Assembly (NCBI GenBank): GCA_964533375.1
Contig: CAZHLW010000002.1
Coordinates: 124,001-188,000, forward strand
Length of the DNA: 64,000 bases
Reading direction: 5' to 3'
DNA from: CALREJ01 sp964533375
Lineage (GTDB): Bacteria; Patescibacteriota; Gracilibacteria; Peribacterales; Peribacteraceae
The number at the start of each line of letters is the position of its first letter. The first letter of the stretch is position 1. Shown piece by piece: positions 40,091 to 47,621 of this stretch. The notes under the pieces are model-generated. The model saw only the letters and a list, made by a program, of their open reading frames with translations. It ran no database searches and had not been told where the DNA came from. The position numbers and the translations under genes are program-made.

Positions 40091-40400
40091 GATCAATCGA
40101 CTCCAGCAGTTAGGGACTGCGAACCCTTCGTTCTAGAACCACCGATGCAAAACGTATGCACCGGCTTGCTGGTCATCTACAAGACAACCAGCGACGCGTC
40201 GTCTCATCACAACTACCTTCGCTCCTTGATACATTTCTATTGTGATGCAGACGCACTACGCACATTGTATGCGCACCGTATCTGCATCAATAATCACTGC
40301 CGATACTCTCAAAGGACGAATATGTGCCGAATAGCAAAAACCACTCGGAACGCAGTATTGAAGACCGGAAAGCCTAAAATGTCAATTTCTCTTTGCAAAC
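40091..40400. other. Gene-free stretch upstream of the fae homologue
   Basis: 310 bp between fae and smpB. An open frame on the plus strand exists but has no recognisable protein features. I see no RNA motif, repeat array or convincing promoter apart from AT-rich DNA near 40230-40400. It may be a remnant of imported flanking DNA. Confidence 0.4.
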
Positions 40401-40841
40401 TTAAATTTCCTCCCCCTTCCGCATTCTCTTCACAATATCGCGTTCTTTAATCACTTTTCGCTTGTCGATAGTCTTCCGTCCGCGCCCAATCCCCAGCACA
40501 ATTTTGATGTATTTTCCGGCCTTCACTTCCAGCGGAATAATGCTGATTCCTTTCTGGTCGGACATGGTCTGGAGTTTGTCTGCTTCCGTTTTTTTCAGGA
40601 GCAGCGGCTTGTCGCGCCCGATGGGGGTCTGATCCGCAGCCGACGCAAACGCATACGGCGAAATTTTGCACTGCTTGAGTGCCGGTTTGCCGTGCAGGAA
40701 AGAAACGTATGCGCCGCTCAAATCGATATGTCCCATGCGTGCCGATTTCACCTCCGGACCGGTCAACACCATGCCGGCCTCGATGGTTTCGAGAATCTCG
40801 TAGTCAAAACGTGCCCGGCGGTTGGAAGCGACTGTTTTCAT
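40401..40841 (-). CDS. smpB: SsrA-binding protein SmpB
   Basis: 146 residues. SmpB binds tmRNA for trans-translation of stalled ribosomes. Seen: ASNRRARFDYEILETIEAGM, LTGPEVKSARMGHIDLSGAY, LLLKKTEADKL, IIPLEVKAGKYIKIVLGIGR and the basic tail (KTIDKRKVIKERDIVKRMRK). No tmRNA gene is found in the window. Its start codon faces the promoter of the small RNA gene at 40904, which is transcribed divergently. Confidence 0.96.
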   Translation of the reverse strand: MKTVASNRRARFDYEILETIEAGMVLTGPEVKSARMGHIDLSGAYVSFLHGKPALKQCKISPYAFASAADQTPIGRDKPLLLKKTEADKLQTMSDQKGISIIPLEVKAGKYIKIVLGIGRGRKTIDKRKVIKERDIVKRMRKGEEI

Positions 40842-40903
40842 AAGAAAGTGAACAGAACGGCAGTGTAGGGCACTTTTGCTGGCTTATACAGCGTTAAAAA
40901 TAG

Positions 40904-40931
40904 TTGACAAATCCCTAAAAAACCATAGTAT
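40904..40931 (+). promoter_or_regulatory. Promoter of the 40938 small RNA
   Basis: TTGACA (40904-40909), 16-bp spacer, TAGTAT (40926-40931). The predicted start falls on the first base of the closing stem of the RNA. Confidence 0.75.
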
Positions 40932-40937
40932 TAGGGT

Positions 40938-41086
40938 TGTCAGTACTGTTTCTCTTGGTGATGACTCCTGTCCTCGAAGAATACGGAGAATAGAAGTCAT
41001 CACCAGCGAGATCTGGTTATCCAGCTATCAGGCTGACATATAATCATCGGGCTAACCGATATATGCGGCTCAGCCCGATTTTTTTT
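40938..41086 (+). ncRNA. Free-standing small RNA gene of about 149 nt, family unknown
   Basis: It has its own promoter, its own terminator and no ORF. Structure by eye: closing stem TGTCAG (40938-40943) with CTGACA (41033-41038); a 10-bp perfect hairpin GGTGATGACT (40957-40966) with AGTCATCACC (40995-41004) around a 28-nt apical region; a small CTGG-TTAT-CCAG hairpin near 41013-41024; then the terminator. It lies divergent to smpB and convergent with pilD. It is not tmRNA (too short, no tRNA-like end), and the SRP GGAA/GGTCAGG core is absent. A 6S-like or regulatory RNA is possible. Confidence 0.75.
41046..41086 (+). terminator. Rho-independent terminator of the small RNA
   Basis: ATCGGGCT...AGCCCGAT, an 8-bp perfect stem with an inner CCG/CGG stem, followed by eight T (41079-41086). 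Confidence 0.92.
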
Positions 41087-41091
41087 ATGCC

Positions 41092-41853
41092 TCACATCGG
41101 CCACACCACTCTCAAAATCTCATCACCAAAAAGAAGGGACACCAGTGTCCCGATTATCAGAAACGGTCCGAAGGCAATGTGCTGGGACCGCCCCATTTTG
41201 GAAAGCCCCAGAAGAACCGCGACGAGAAGGGCGCCGATAATATAGGCAGCCATCAGCATGACAATCACGTGTTGCCAGGAACCAAGGAGAATACCGAGTG
41301 CAATGCCGAGGAGGATATCGCCGCTCCCGACCCAGTGCCCGCGACTGAGTGCCCACTGAATACCAAAGAAGAGGAATGCAAGAAGGGCGCCGGTCCACTG
41401 GAAGTCCCAGAGTAAGAGATGATACGCCAGTGCACTGATGCCAAGCACTGCGGTGAGCATGTCGGGAATCAGCTGCGTGCGTGCATCGACAATGCCAATA
41501 AGGAGCATGGACCAAAGAGCGAGGGCAAGCGCCAGTGAGGGGAGAAGCGAGAACGATGCAAGTACACCGGCTGCCACAAACAGCGCGCCACCGAGTAATT
41601 CGATGAGGGTGAATTCTGAGGGGATGGGCGTTTTGCACTGGTAGCACCGCCCGCGCAGTGCGACAAAACTGATGACGGGAATCAGTTCCCACGGCGTCAG
41701 CACGCGCTGGCAATTCACGCAGTGCGATCTTCCGCCAATATCTTTTTCCGTCGTAATGCGGTCCATCAGCACATTCCCAAAACTCCCGAACACCAAACCA
41801 AGGATTGCAAGAAGCGGAATGGCGAACAGCGGATCAAGAATCAGAGTAGGCAT
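41092..41853 (-). CDS. pilD: Prepilin peptidase / N-methyltransferase (A24 family)
   Basis: 253 residues with about seven membrane helices. Seen: GLVFGSFGNVLMDRI, the cytoplasmic zinc finger (CVNCQRVLTPWELIPVISFV ... CYQCKTPI), and the two catalytic aspartates in LLIGIVDARTQLIPD and GHWVGSGDILLGIALG. It cleaves the leader of prepilins encoded at 29-34 kb and methylates the new N-terminus. A TAGAAT box lies about 9 nt before the ATG. It is separated from the pilus cluster by recR, fae and smpB. Confidence 0.95.
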   Translation of the reverse strand: MPTLILDPLFAIPLLAILGLVFGSFGNVLMDRITTEKDIGGRSHCVNCQRVLTPWELIPVISFVALRGRCYQCKTPIPSEFTLIELLGGALFVAAGVLASFSLLPSLALALALWSMLLIGIVDARTQLIPDMLTAVLGISALAYHLLLWDFQWTGALLAFLFFGIQWALSRGHWVGSGDILLGIALGILLGSWQHVIVMLMAAYIIGALLVAVLLGLSKMGRSQHIAFGPFLIIGTLVSLLFGDEILRVVWPM

Positions 41854-41860
41854 GTGCCCC

Positions 41861-42100
41861 TCATTCTACCTCTTCCGCAATAGCTTTTGCACGAAGAGCG
41901 GTCTCAATTAATTTCGCATCCCGCTTCGCCTGTAGATCGGCCTCAGTCGTTTCATTCTGCGACCCGGGAAGAAGCGATGCCGCCACCTTCATACTGACGC
42001 CGTAGGCGCCGTAGAGCACCAGAGCGATGACAGCGCCAACCGCCGCACCGGACAGATTGCGGACAAAGGGGAGGCGAAGGAGGCGTTTGAGGATGTGCAT
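41861..42100 (-). CDS. Small single-pass membrane protein
   Basis: 79 residues. The basic head MHILKRLLRLPFVRN is followed by one membrane helix (AAVGAVIALVLYGAYGVSM) and a charged helical tail (TEADLQAKRDAKLIETALRA). Unknown function. ATG 42100 is preferred over 42112 because a TGCTATAAT box begins at 42111. It directly precedes pilD, so a shared transcript is possible. Confidence 0.6.
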   Translation of the reverse strand: MHILKRLLRLPFVRNLSGAAVGAVIALVLYGAYGVSMKVAASLLPGSQNETTEADLQAKRDAKLIETALRAKAIAEEVE

Positions 42101-42110
42101 GTTTCCCCTC

Positions 42111-42119
42111 ATTATAGCA
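42111..42119 (-). promoter_or_regulatory. Extended -10 promoter of the 42100 gene
   Basis: Minus-strand TGC-TATAAT (TATAAT at 42116-42111), 10 nt before ATG 42100. Confidence 0.6.
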
Positions 42120-42123
42120 GAAT

Positions 42124-42157
42124 TGGTTATGGGTTACCAGTTATGGGTTATGGGAAA
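42124..42157 (+). repeat. GGTTATG array (left arm) before the cytidylyltransferase gene
   Basis: GGTTATGGGTTACC and AGTTATGGGTTATGGG. The inverted partner is 42621-42653, with the 42207 gene between them. Confidence 0.8.
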
Positions 42158-42206
42158 CTATAAGGAAGATATAAGCAAAGACGGGATTTTCGACTATGAT
42201 TAGCAT

Positions 42207-42602
42207 ATGCGCATTCTTGTAAGCGGCACCTTTGACGACCTGCACCCCGGCCACCACTTCCTTTTAACCGAAGCATCCAAAAGAGGTGAACTCTGGGTAA
42301 TTGTCGCGCGCGACAGCAATGTGCTGAAGATTAAAGGTCGTGCGCCGTTACAATCGGAAGATGTTCGCAGGAAAACGATTGAAGATGCATTTCCTGCTGC
42401 ACATGTCATTCTTGGCGATAGTGATGATTTCCTGAAACCTGTTCGCGACATCAACCCGGATCTCATCCTCCTTGGCTACGATCAATCACTGCCCCCCGGC
42501 ATCACCGCTGATACTTTTCCGTGGGCAACAGAAAGGCTTCCTTCTTTTGAACCGCACATTCACAAAAGTAGTCTTCGACGTTCGCGTATTGCAGAACAAT
42601 AA
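42207..42602 (+). CDS. Cytidylyltransferase-fold nucleotidyltransferase (FAD synthetase/GCT-like)
   Basis: 131 residues. Signatures: the opening RILVSGTFDDLHPGHHFLLT with the HxGH nucleotide-binding motif, LWVIVARDSNVLKIKGR, the second block PLQSEDVRRKTIEDAFPAAH, and LILLGYDQSLPPGI; the ISSSxxR-type end is seen as KSSLRRSRIAEQ. Relatives include glycerol-3-phosphate cytidylyltransferase and archaeal FAD synthase RibL; the substrate is undecided. The gene lies alone between inverted CCATAAC arrays, the same layout as the two four-helix-bundle genes. Confidence 0.82.
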   Translation: MRILVSGTFDDLHPGHHFLLTEASKRGELWVIVARDSNVLKIKGRAPLQSEDVRRKTIEDAFPAAHVILGDSDDFLKPVRDINPDLILLGYDQSLPPGITADTFPWATERLPSFEPHIHKSSLRRSRIAEQ

Positions 42603-42620
42603 AAAAGAAAATTCCAACAT

Positions 42621-42653
42621 CCCATAATCTATAACCCATCACCCATAACCTAG
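42621..42653 (+). repeat. CCCATAA array (right arm)
   Basis: CCCATAATCTATAACCC and ATCACCCATAACC. It supplies the TAG stop of the minus-strand gene at 42650-42652. Confidence 0.8.
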
Positions 42654-44788
42654 CGGGTCGTACTCAGATCAATCACATAGATGCGCTTCTCATCCATCAC
42701 ATACAAATGTGCTTCGTCATTATCGACGTAGAGGTCCTGCAGCGTCCCGATCTGGTCACCTTCAACCACGTACTGCTTCGTGTAGGACGATTCTCCCGTC
42801 GCGCCGCCGTCACTGAGGACTATCACGCGGGCGTGGGTGGGGTCGAGCAGGTAGAAATTGCGGTCTGCGACTTTCACAAGCTTGGTTGCGTCCTTTAGGA
42901 GATCGGCAGGGGCCTGACGGATAACAAACGGCTGTGTTTCACCGCGGAAGAGTTTCAGGAGTGTGCCGCCTTCTTTCAGCACATACACGCTGCCATCGAT
43001 TGCCATGTCGAGTGCGTTCTGCAGATTGCCGTTCACATTGTATTCCACGGGCGGGCCGTAGCGGTTATTCAGGCGCTCATACTTGTAGATCTGGTTGGAT
43101 TCGGGGGAGAGGATGTAGAGATACCGCAGGTATCCGGTAATGGCGCGGCCTGTCACCCAGCCTTTGGCGTCATCGGTCTTCATGCTGATGGCCTGACCGT
43201 TCTGGACTTCAATCACGGAGTTGCCGCTGACAAGGAAGACTTCGGACTGGAAGCGCGAGAAGGAGGAGCCGTCAATGACGGGGGCGTCGTCGGAAATGCG
43301 GTGCGGATCTTCCACGGAGTTCAGAACTACGTGGTAGGCATCCTGCTTGTCAAAGGCGACGAATTCGCCGTCGTCGATGCCGATCAGGCCTGTTGCCTGA
43401 ATGCCTGGTGTATCGGTTGAAAGGTTTGCAACCAGGCGCGGGGAAATGCGGACGATGTTGTTGATCTCCTCTTTCTTGCTGCGGATACGCTCCAGCAGAT
43501 TGAACGCCTCCTGGCGGAAAAGGCCCGACTGGTTGTCCATCACCTGTTTTGCGTGTTCGGCTGCATTATCCAGAATGGCATTGGCGGCAATACTGTCGCC
43601 AATAATGTGGCGGTTATCTGCCGTCTGAATTTCGGTATTGATCTGCGTGACGAGCGCCTCGAGGTCGGCCTGCGTTTTGTTGCGCTGGCTGCTTGTGAAG
43701 AGATGCACTATCGCCCAGATGAGAATCAGGAGAATGAGGGCGCTGGCAATCAGCAGAAGATGTGCACGCTTGCGGCGCTTGGGGTGATGCAGGTCGGCGA
43801 GCAATGCGGTGAAGCGGTCGCGGACAACGCCAATCCACTTCATGGAACTGATTGATGACAGGAAGGAGAGTGATGATGCCCCGCCCTTCGCCATTTTCTT
43901 GCTGACTTTCTCCATAGCCTGTTTCGAGGGCAGGTGGGAGCGGACCGTATCCGCAGACGGAAGAGAAGAGCGGATGGTGGACAGCGACGGGAGGAAGGCG
44001 GCAATGCGGGAAAGGATCGGCTCCGGCTGTCCGCGGCGGGGACGGGGGACGGGACGGGCGCCCTCTCTGTCGCGCAGCGTTTCATCCATGAATGCCTTGC
44101 CGCCTGCGGGTGCAAAGTCCAGTGTGGCGAGTGCTGCGTGTTCGCTGTCGGTTTCAAGTGCGCGCTCCAGCATGTCGAGAACGGTGTCACGGTTGCCCGC
44201 CAGCTTCGCAAGCTGCGCAGGAGTGAGGGAACGGAGCAGCCGCTGCGTGGAAAAGACGAGGATGTCGTTTGGTTCAATGGCACCGCTGGCAATATGCACA
44301 AATGCCGGCGTCGGCTTGCCGCTGTATTCGGTTATCTGGCTCGCAATCCCTTTGCGGATGAGATATCCCTCCGCACGTCCCGCATGGGACACATGGAGCA
44401 CGTCGTTATGGTCCAGAATGGAAATGATCATATGCACATCCTTCACAGCTCCCGACACGAGCATGCCTTTCAAAAGTCCGTTCATTTCTTTCAGTGCACT
44501 ATCCAGACGCTCTGCGGCATCGCCTTCCGCTTCGAGCAATGCATGCTGCACGATCACTTCGCATTCGTGCACGATGGTCCGCGCACTGTCCTCTTTGCCA
44601 ATCACTTCCATCAGCAAACACACCTTTTCCTTCTGGAGACTGTCAAAAGGCAACGACACAAGTGTCATCTCTTTCTGTGCCCGCGTTTGACCGGTTCGGA
44701 CAGAGGCGTCCATACGGTATGACAGGGTAGCGCTTCGCTGCTGCGAGGTCACGTTGATTTGTGCACGCTTTTCATTTGAAAACGACAC
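42650..44788 (-). CDS. Large membrane protein: PP2C-like N-terminal domain plus C-terminal propeller-like domain
   Basis: 712 residues. Residues about 1-230 follow a PP2C phosphatase-like strand order (LLMEVIGKEDSARTIVHECE, VHMIISILDHNDVLHVSHAG with RAEGYLI, ILVFSTQRLLRSLTPAQLAK), but the metal-binding DG/GD pairs are not convincing. One membrane helix (HLLLIASALILLILIWAIVH, about 345-365) follows a charged linker. Residues about 370-430 are helical, and 440-712 are repeated strands (LIGIDDGEFVAFDKQDAYHV, YLYILSPESNQIYKYERLNN, ADRNFYLLDPTHARVIVLSD) typical of a beta-propeller. A membrane protein of this build with unknown role; sensing and dephosphorylation across the membrane is only a guess. 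Confidence 0.65.
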   Translation of the reverse strand: MSFSNEKRAQINVTSQQRSATLSYRMDASVRTGQTRAQKEMTLVSLPFDSLQKEKVCLLMEVIGKEDSARTIVHECEVIVQHALLEAEGDAAERLDSALKEMNGLLKGMLVSGAVKDVHMIISILDHNDVLHVSHAGRAEGYLIRKGIASQITEYSGKPTPAFVHIASGAIEPNDILVFSTQRLLRSLTPAQLAKLAGNRDTVLDMLERALETDSEHAALATLDFAPAGGKAFMDETLRDREGARPVPRPRRGQPEPILSRIAAFLPSLSTIRSSLPSADTVRSHLPSKQAMEKVSKKMAKGGASSLSFLSSISSMKWIGVVRDRFTALLADLHHPKRRKRAHLLLIASALILLILIWAIVHLFTSSQRNKTQADLEALVTQINTEIQTADNRHIIGDSIAANAILDNAAEHAKQVMDNQSGLFRQEAFNLLERIRSKKEEINNIVRISPRLVANLSTDTPGIQATGLIGIDDGEFVAFDKQDAYHVVLNSVEDPHRISDDAPVIDGSSFSRFQSEVFLVSGNSVIEVQNGQAISMKTDDAKGWVTGRAITGYLRYLYILSPESNQIYKYERLNNRYGPPVEYNVNGNLQNALDMAIDGSVYVLKEGGTLLKLFRGETQPFVIRQAPADLLKDATKLVKVADRNFYLLDPTHARVIVLSDGGATGESSYTKQYVVEGDQIGTLQDLYVDNDEAHLYVMDEKRIYVIDLSTTR

Positions 44789-44980
44789 TCTTCAAAGATG
44801 CTCAAAAAGACCGGACCGATGGCATCTGCAGAGCATCCGTTTATTCAAAAACAAAAAATCTCTATAAAAATTTGTTGAACAGAAGCCAAAAAGTCGATGC
44901 CCCAACAAAGGAGCCCTTGCATTACCGTGAAGGGAAGTGTACTGTGTAGATAGTTCATTTTTTACTAATACCAACGTTTT

Positions 44981-46927
44981 ATGAAAACGGTGAAAGAATG
45001 GGTGCAACGCTTTTCAGCTAACACTCCGGGTGCGACCAACACTGATCGTCCCAAAAACGGACAGCAGCCTGCAGGGGCTACTGGCCCTCAGAAGAATACC
45101 CCTGCAACACCACCGGCAGGAGCAAGAGCTCCACAACCACGACCGCAAAACGGTCAGAGACCCCATCAGGGTCAGCGGCAACGGCAGCCACGTCCTGCAC
45201 AGCAGGGCAATGCCCGCCCGCAGACCGCAGCACAACCGATGATGCAAGTCGACGGCAAGCGCGGCGGTCTCAAACTCTATCCTCTCGGAGGATTCGAACA
45301 GGTCGGACGAAACTGTTTCGTTCTGGAAGTCGACGGCGACATCTTCATTATTGACTTGGGACTTCAGTTCCCGGACGAAGATATGCTCGGCATCGACTAC
45401 CTCATCCCCGATATCACGTGTTTGAAAGGACGCGAGAACCGGATTAAGGCCGTCCTCTTTACTCATGGTCACCTGGACCACATCGGTGCTGTGCAACATC
45501 TGCTTCCGCAGCTGCACTTCCCGCCCATGTACGGTACCAAGCTCACGATGGCGTTTGTGAAAAAGCGCCTGGATGAGGAAGGTATCACCAGCAAAGCACG
45601 CAGCAATGTTGTGCCTTACGGTCAGAAAGTCGTGTTTGGCAAAGTACAGGTCGAGTTCCTGCGCGTGACGCACTCCATTCCGGATTCCGCCGCTATTGCG
45701 GTGCACACTCCGTACGGAACCATCCTGCACACGGGAGACTTCAAATTCGACTTAACGCCGATGAACGAACCCCCCGCAGACTTCCAGAGACTGTCCGAGC
45801 TCGGCCAGAAGGGTGTGCTCGCCATCATTGCGGACTCCACGAATGCCACCAAACCCGGCAACTCGAAGAGTGAAAGCGAAATCGCGGATACCATCAAGAA
45901 CCTTATTTCCGGAGCCGAAGGAAGAGTGATCATTTCCACCTTCAGTAGCCTCCTGAACCGCGTTCAACAGGTGATCGATGTTGCCAAGGATACCAATCGC
46001 AAGATTTATCTGTCCGGCCGCAGCATGGAAACCAACGTCGAAATCGCGATGAACCTCGGATATCTGAAGGCTCCGCGCGGACTCGTCCGCAAGGCCAGCC
46101 CAGGTATGGAGAAACTGCGCGATGACGAAGTCATTATCATCACCACGGGAAGCCAGGGTGAAGAAATGGCCGGACTCGCACGTATGGGACTCGGGACACA
46201 CCGCGCCGTGAACGTGAAGAAAGGTGACACGGTCATCCTGAGCTCAAACCCGATTGTCGGAAACGAGCGCGCCGTCGCAAAGGTCGTGAACAACCTGTAC
46301 CTGAAGGGTGCAGTCGTGAAGACCAACAGCGAATTCGCTCTCCACACCACCGGTCACGGCTACCAGAACGACATCCTTCTGATGCACCGCCTGGTCCGCG
46401 CCCGCCACGTGATTCCCGAACACGGCGAACCGCACATGCGCGCTGCGCACGCGGAACTCGCACGCAAGATCGGGTATCCGGACAATCAGATCCACCTGCT
46501 CACCAACGGCGAAATCCTGGAATTTGAAACCGGGGGAAGCTTGCGGAAGAGCAAGCAGAAAGCCCCGTTCCGCGATGTCATTATTGACGGTCGTGGTGCC
46601 GCTGGCGAAGGCCAGAAGGTGCTCACGGACAGAAAGATCATGAGCGGAGCCGGCGCGATTGTTGTGCTCTTCAAGGTCTATGCCGAAAGCAAGCGCCTTG
46701 TCGGTGACCCCGATGTGATTACCCGCGGTCTGATCTACGGATCGGAACAGACGGAAATCACGAGCGAGGTGATCGCGACCGCGAAAAAGGCTTATGAAGA
46801 AGAACTCGGACGAGGTACCACTGACCGCAAAGAATTTAAACGTGCGGTGACAGGGGCCTTGTATCGATACTTTGACAGGAAGCTTGATAGAGAACCGATG
46901 GTGATTCCGTTGTTTGTGGAGGTCTAA
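44981..46927 (+). CDS. rnj: Ribonuclease J
   Basis: 648 residues. RNase J is a metallo-beta-lactamase/beta-CASP endo- and 5'-exoribonuclease. Catalytic core: LYPLGGFEQVGRNCFVLEVD, VLFTHGHLDHIGAVQHLLPQ (HxHxDH), TGDFKFDLTP, the beta-CASP segment (GRVIISTFSSLLNRVQQVID), HTTGHGYQNDILLMHRLVRA, VIPEHGEPHMRAAH, and a C-terminal dimer domain. The first about 85 residues are low-complexity Pro/Gln/Arg/Asn (RPHQGQRQRQPRPAQQGNAR), absent from standard RNase J (about 555 residues), and could bind RNA. The leader of about 190 nt contains an inverted GATGCTC...GAGCATC. No RNase E gene is seen in the window. Confidence 0.95.
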   Translation: MKTVKEWVQRFSANTPGATNTDRPKNGQQPAGATGPQKNTPATPPAGARAPQPRPQNGQRPHQGQRQRQPRPAQQGNARPQTAAQPMMQVDGKRGGLKLYPLGGFEQVGRNCFVLEVDGDIFIIDLGLQFPDEDMLGIDYLIPDITCLKGRENRIKAVLFTHGHLDHIGAVQHLLPQLHFPPMYGTKLTMAFVKKRLDEEGITSKARSNVVPYGQKVVFGKVQVEFLRVTHSIPDSAAIAVHTPYGTILHTGDFKFDLTPMNEPPADFQRLSELGQKGVLAIIADSTNATKPGNSKSESEIADTIKNLISGAEGRVIISTFSSLLNRVQQVIDVAKDTNRKIYLSGRSMETNVEIAMNLGYLKAPRGLVRKASPGMEKLRDDEVIIITTGSQGEEMAGLARMGLGTHRAVNVKKGDTVILSSNPIVGNERAVAKVVNNLYLKGAVVKTNSEFALHTTGHGYQNDILLMHRLVRARHVIPEHGEPHMRAAHAELARKIGYPDNQIHLLTNGEILEFETGGSLRKSKQKAPFRDVIIDGRGAAGEGQKVLTDRKIMSGAGAIVVLFKVYAESKRLVGDPDVITRGLIYGSEQTEITSEVIATAKKAYEEELGRGTTDRKEFKRAVTGALYRYFDRKLDREPMVIPLFVEV

Positions 46928-46935
46928 AAGCCATA

Positions 46936-46987
46936 ATACCGTGTCATAAAGCATTGATCTGCAAGGGTTGATGCTTTATACCGTGTC
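46936..46987 (+). repeat. Inverted repeat framed by a 10-bp direct repeat
   Basis: ATACCGTGTC occurs at 46936-46945 and 46978-46987. Between them ATAAAGCAT (46946-46954) pairs with ATGCTTTAT (46971-46979). It lies between the rnj stop and the HAD start, so it may be a 3' stem-loop of rnj or a small inserted element. Confidence 0.6.
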
Positions 46988-46991
46988 TCCT

Positions 46992-47621
46992 ATGCACGGA
47001 CTTTATCGCATGTATGACTTGGACGGCACGGTTGTTGATACCAATGGATCGCACGTCGCAGCGACACAATCCGCTTTTGCTGATTTTAAACTGGAGATGC
47101 CGGAGGACTTCCGGCAGCGTAACAGCGAAGGTGTACGGCTGCGGGATATCCTGAAAGAAATGGGGGTGGCTGCACCGGATATTCTGAGGGTGCGAGAAAC
47201 ACGTGACCGTTATCACATTGAATGGCTGAAAGAATATGCAGTGTGGCTCGAGGGAGCGGAGGAGGTGCTTGCAAGACAGCGAGCTGCCCGTCAGCAAATT
47301 GCGATCATCACGAATTCCACAGACGATTTTGTCGATGCCATTCATGCGCGTCTGGGGGTGCGCAGCAAAACGGATTTTATTGTCACCACTACCACTCCGG
47401 GCATTGAAAAAGGAAAGCCCGATCCGGCAGGCATTCAATTGGCATTACGCACATTCGATCTTTCACCTGAAGAGTGCATGTTTGTGGGAGATCAGGGCTT
47501 TGATGTGGAAGCTGCACACCGCGCCCGCATGCAAAGTTGTCTCATTCGTGGACCGCATACGATTAATGTAGGAGAAGCCCCTCACTATGAAATCGGGCAC
47601 GTTCGGGAATTACTGAACTGA
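46992..47621 (+). CDS. HAD-superfamily hydrolase (phosphoglycolate phosphatase-like)
   Basis: 209 residues. Motif I YDLDGTVVDTNG, a helical cap (about 20-90), motif II with IAIITNSTDD, motif III lysine in GIEKGKPDPAGIQLALR, and motif IV MFVGDQGFDVEAAHRA. Typical subfamily IA phosphatase of unknown substrate. ATG 46992 starts just after the direct repeat; an earlier ATG at 46971 lies in the inverted repeat. The 3' end overlaps the convergent pyrC end by 12 bp. Confidence 0.87.
   Translation: MHGLYRMYDLDGTVVDTNGSHVAATQSAFADFKLEMPEDFRQRNSEGVRLRDILKEMGVAAPDILRVRETRDRYHIEWLKEYAVWLEGAEEVLARQRAARQQIAIITNSTDDFVDAIHARLGVRSKTDFIVTTTTPGIEKGKPDPAGIQLALRTFDLSPEECMFVGDQGFDVEAAHRARMQSCLIRGPHTINVGEAPHYEIGHVRELLN

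Noticed and set aside
40145..40450. 101-codon plus-strand frame upstream of smpB
   Set aside because: Amino-acid composition is unlike a protein, there is no promoter, and it overlaps the 3' end of smpB. Kept only as a gene-free stretch.
40938..41086. Small RNA as tmRNA because smpB is adjacent
   Set aside because: Too short, lacks tRNA-like ends and a tag reading frame.
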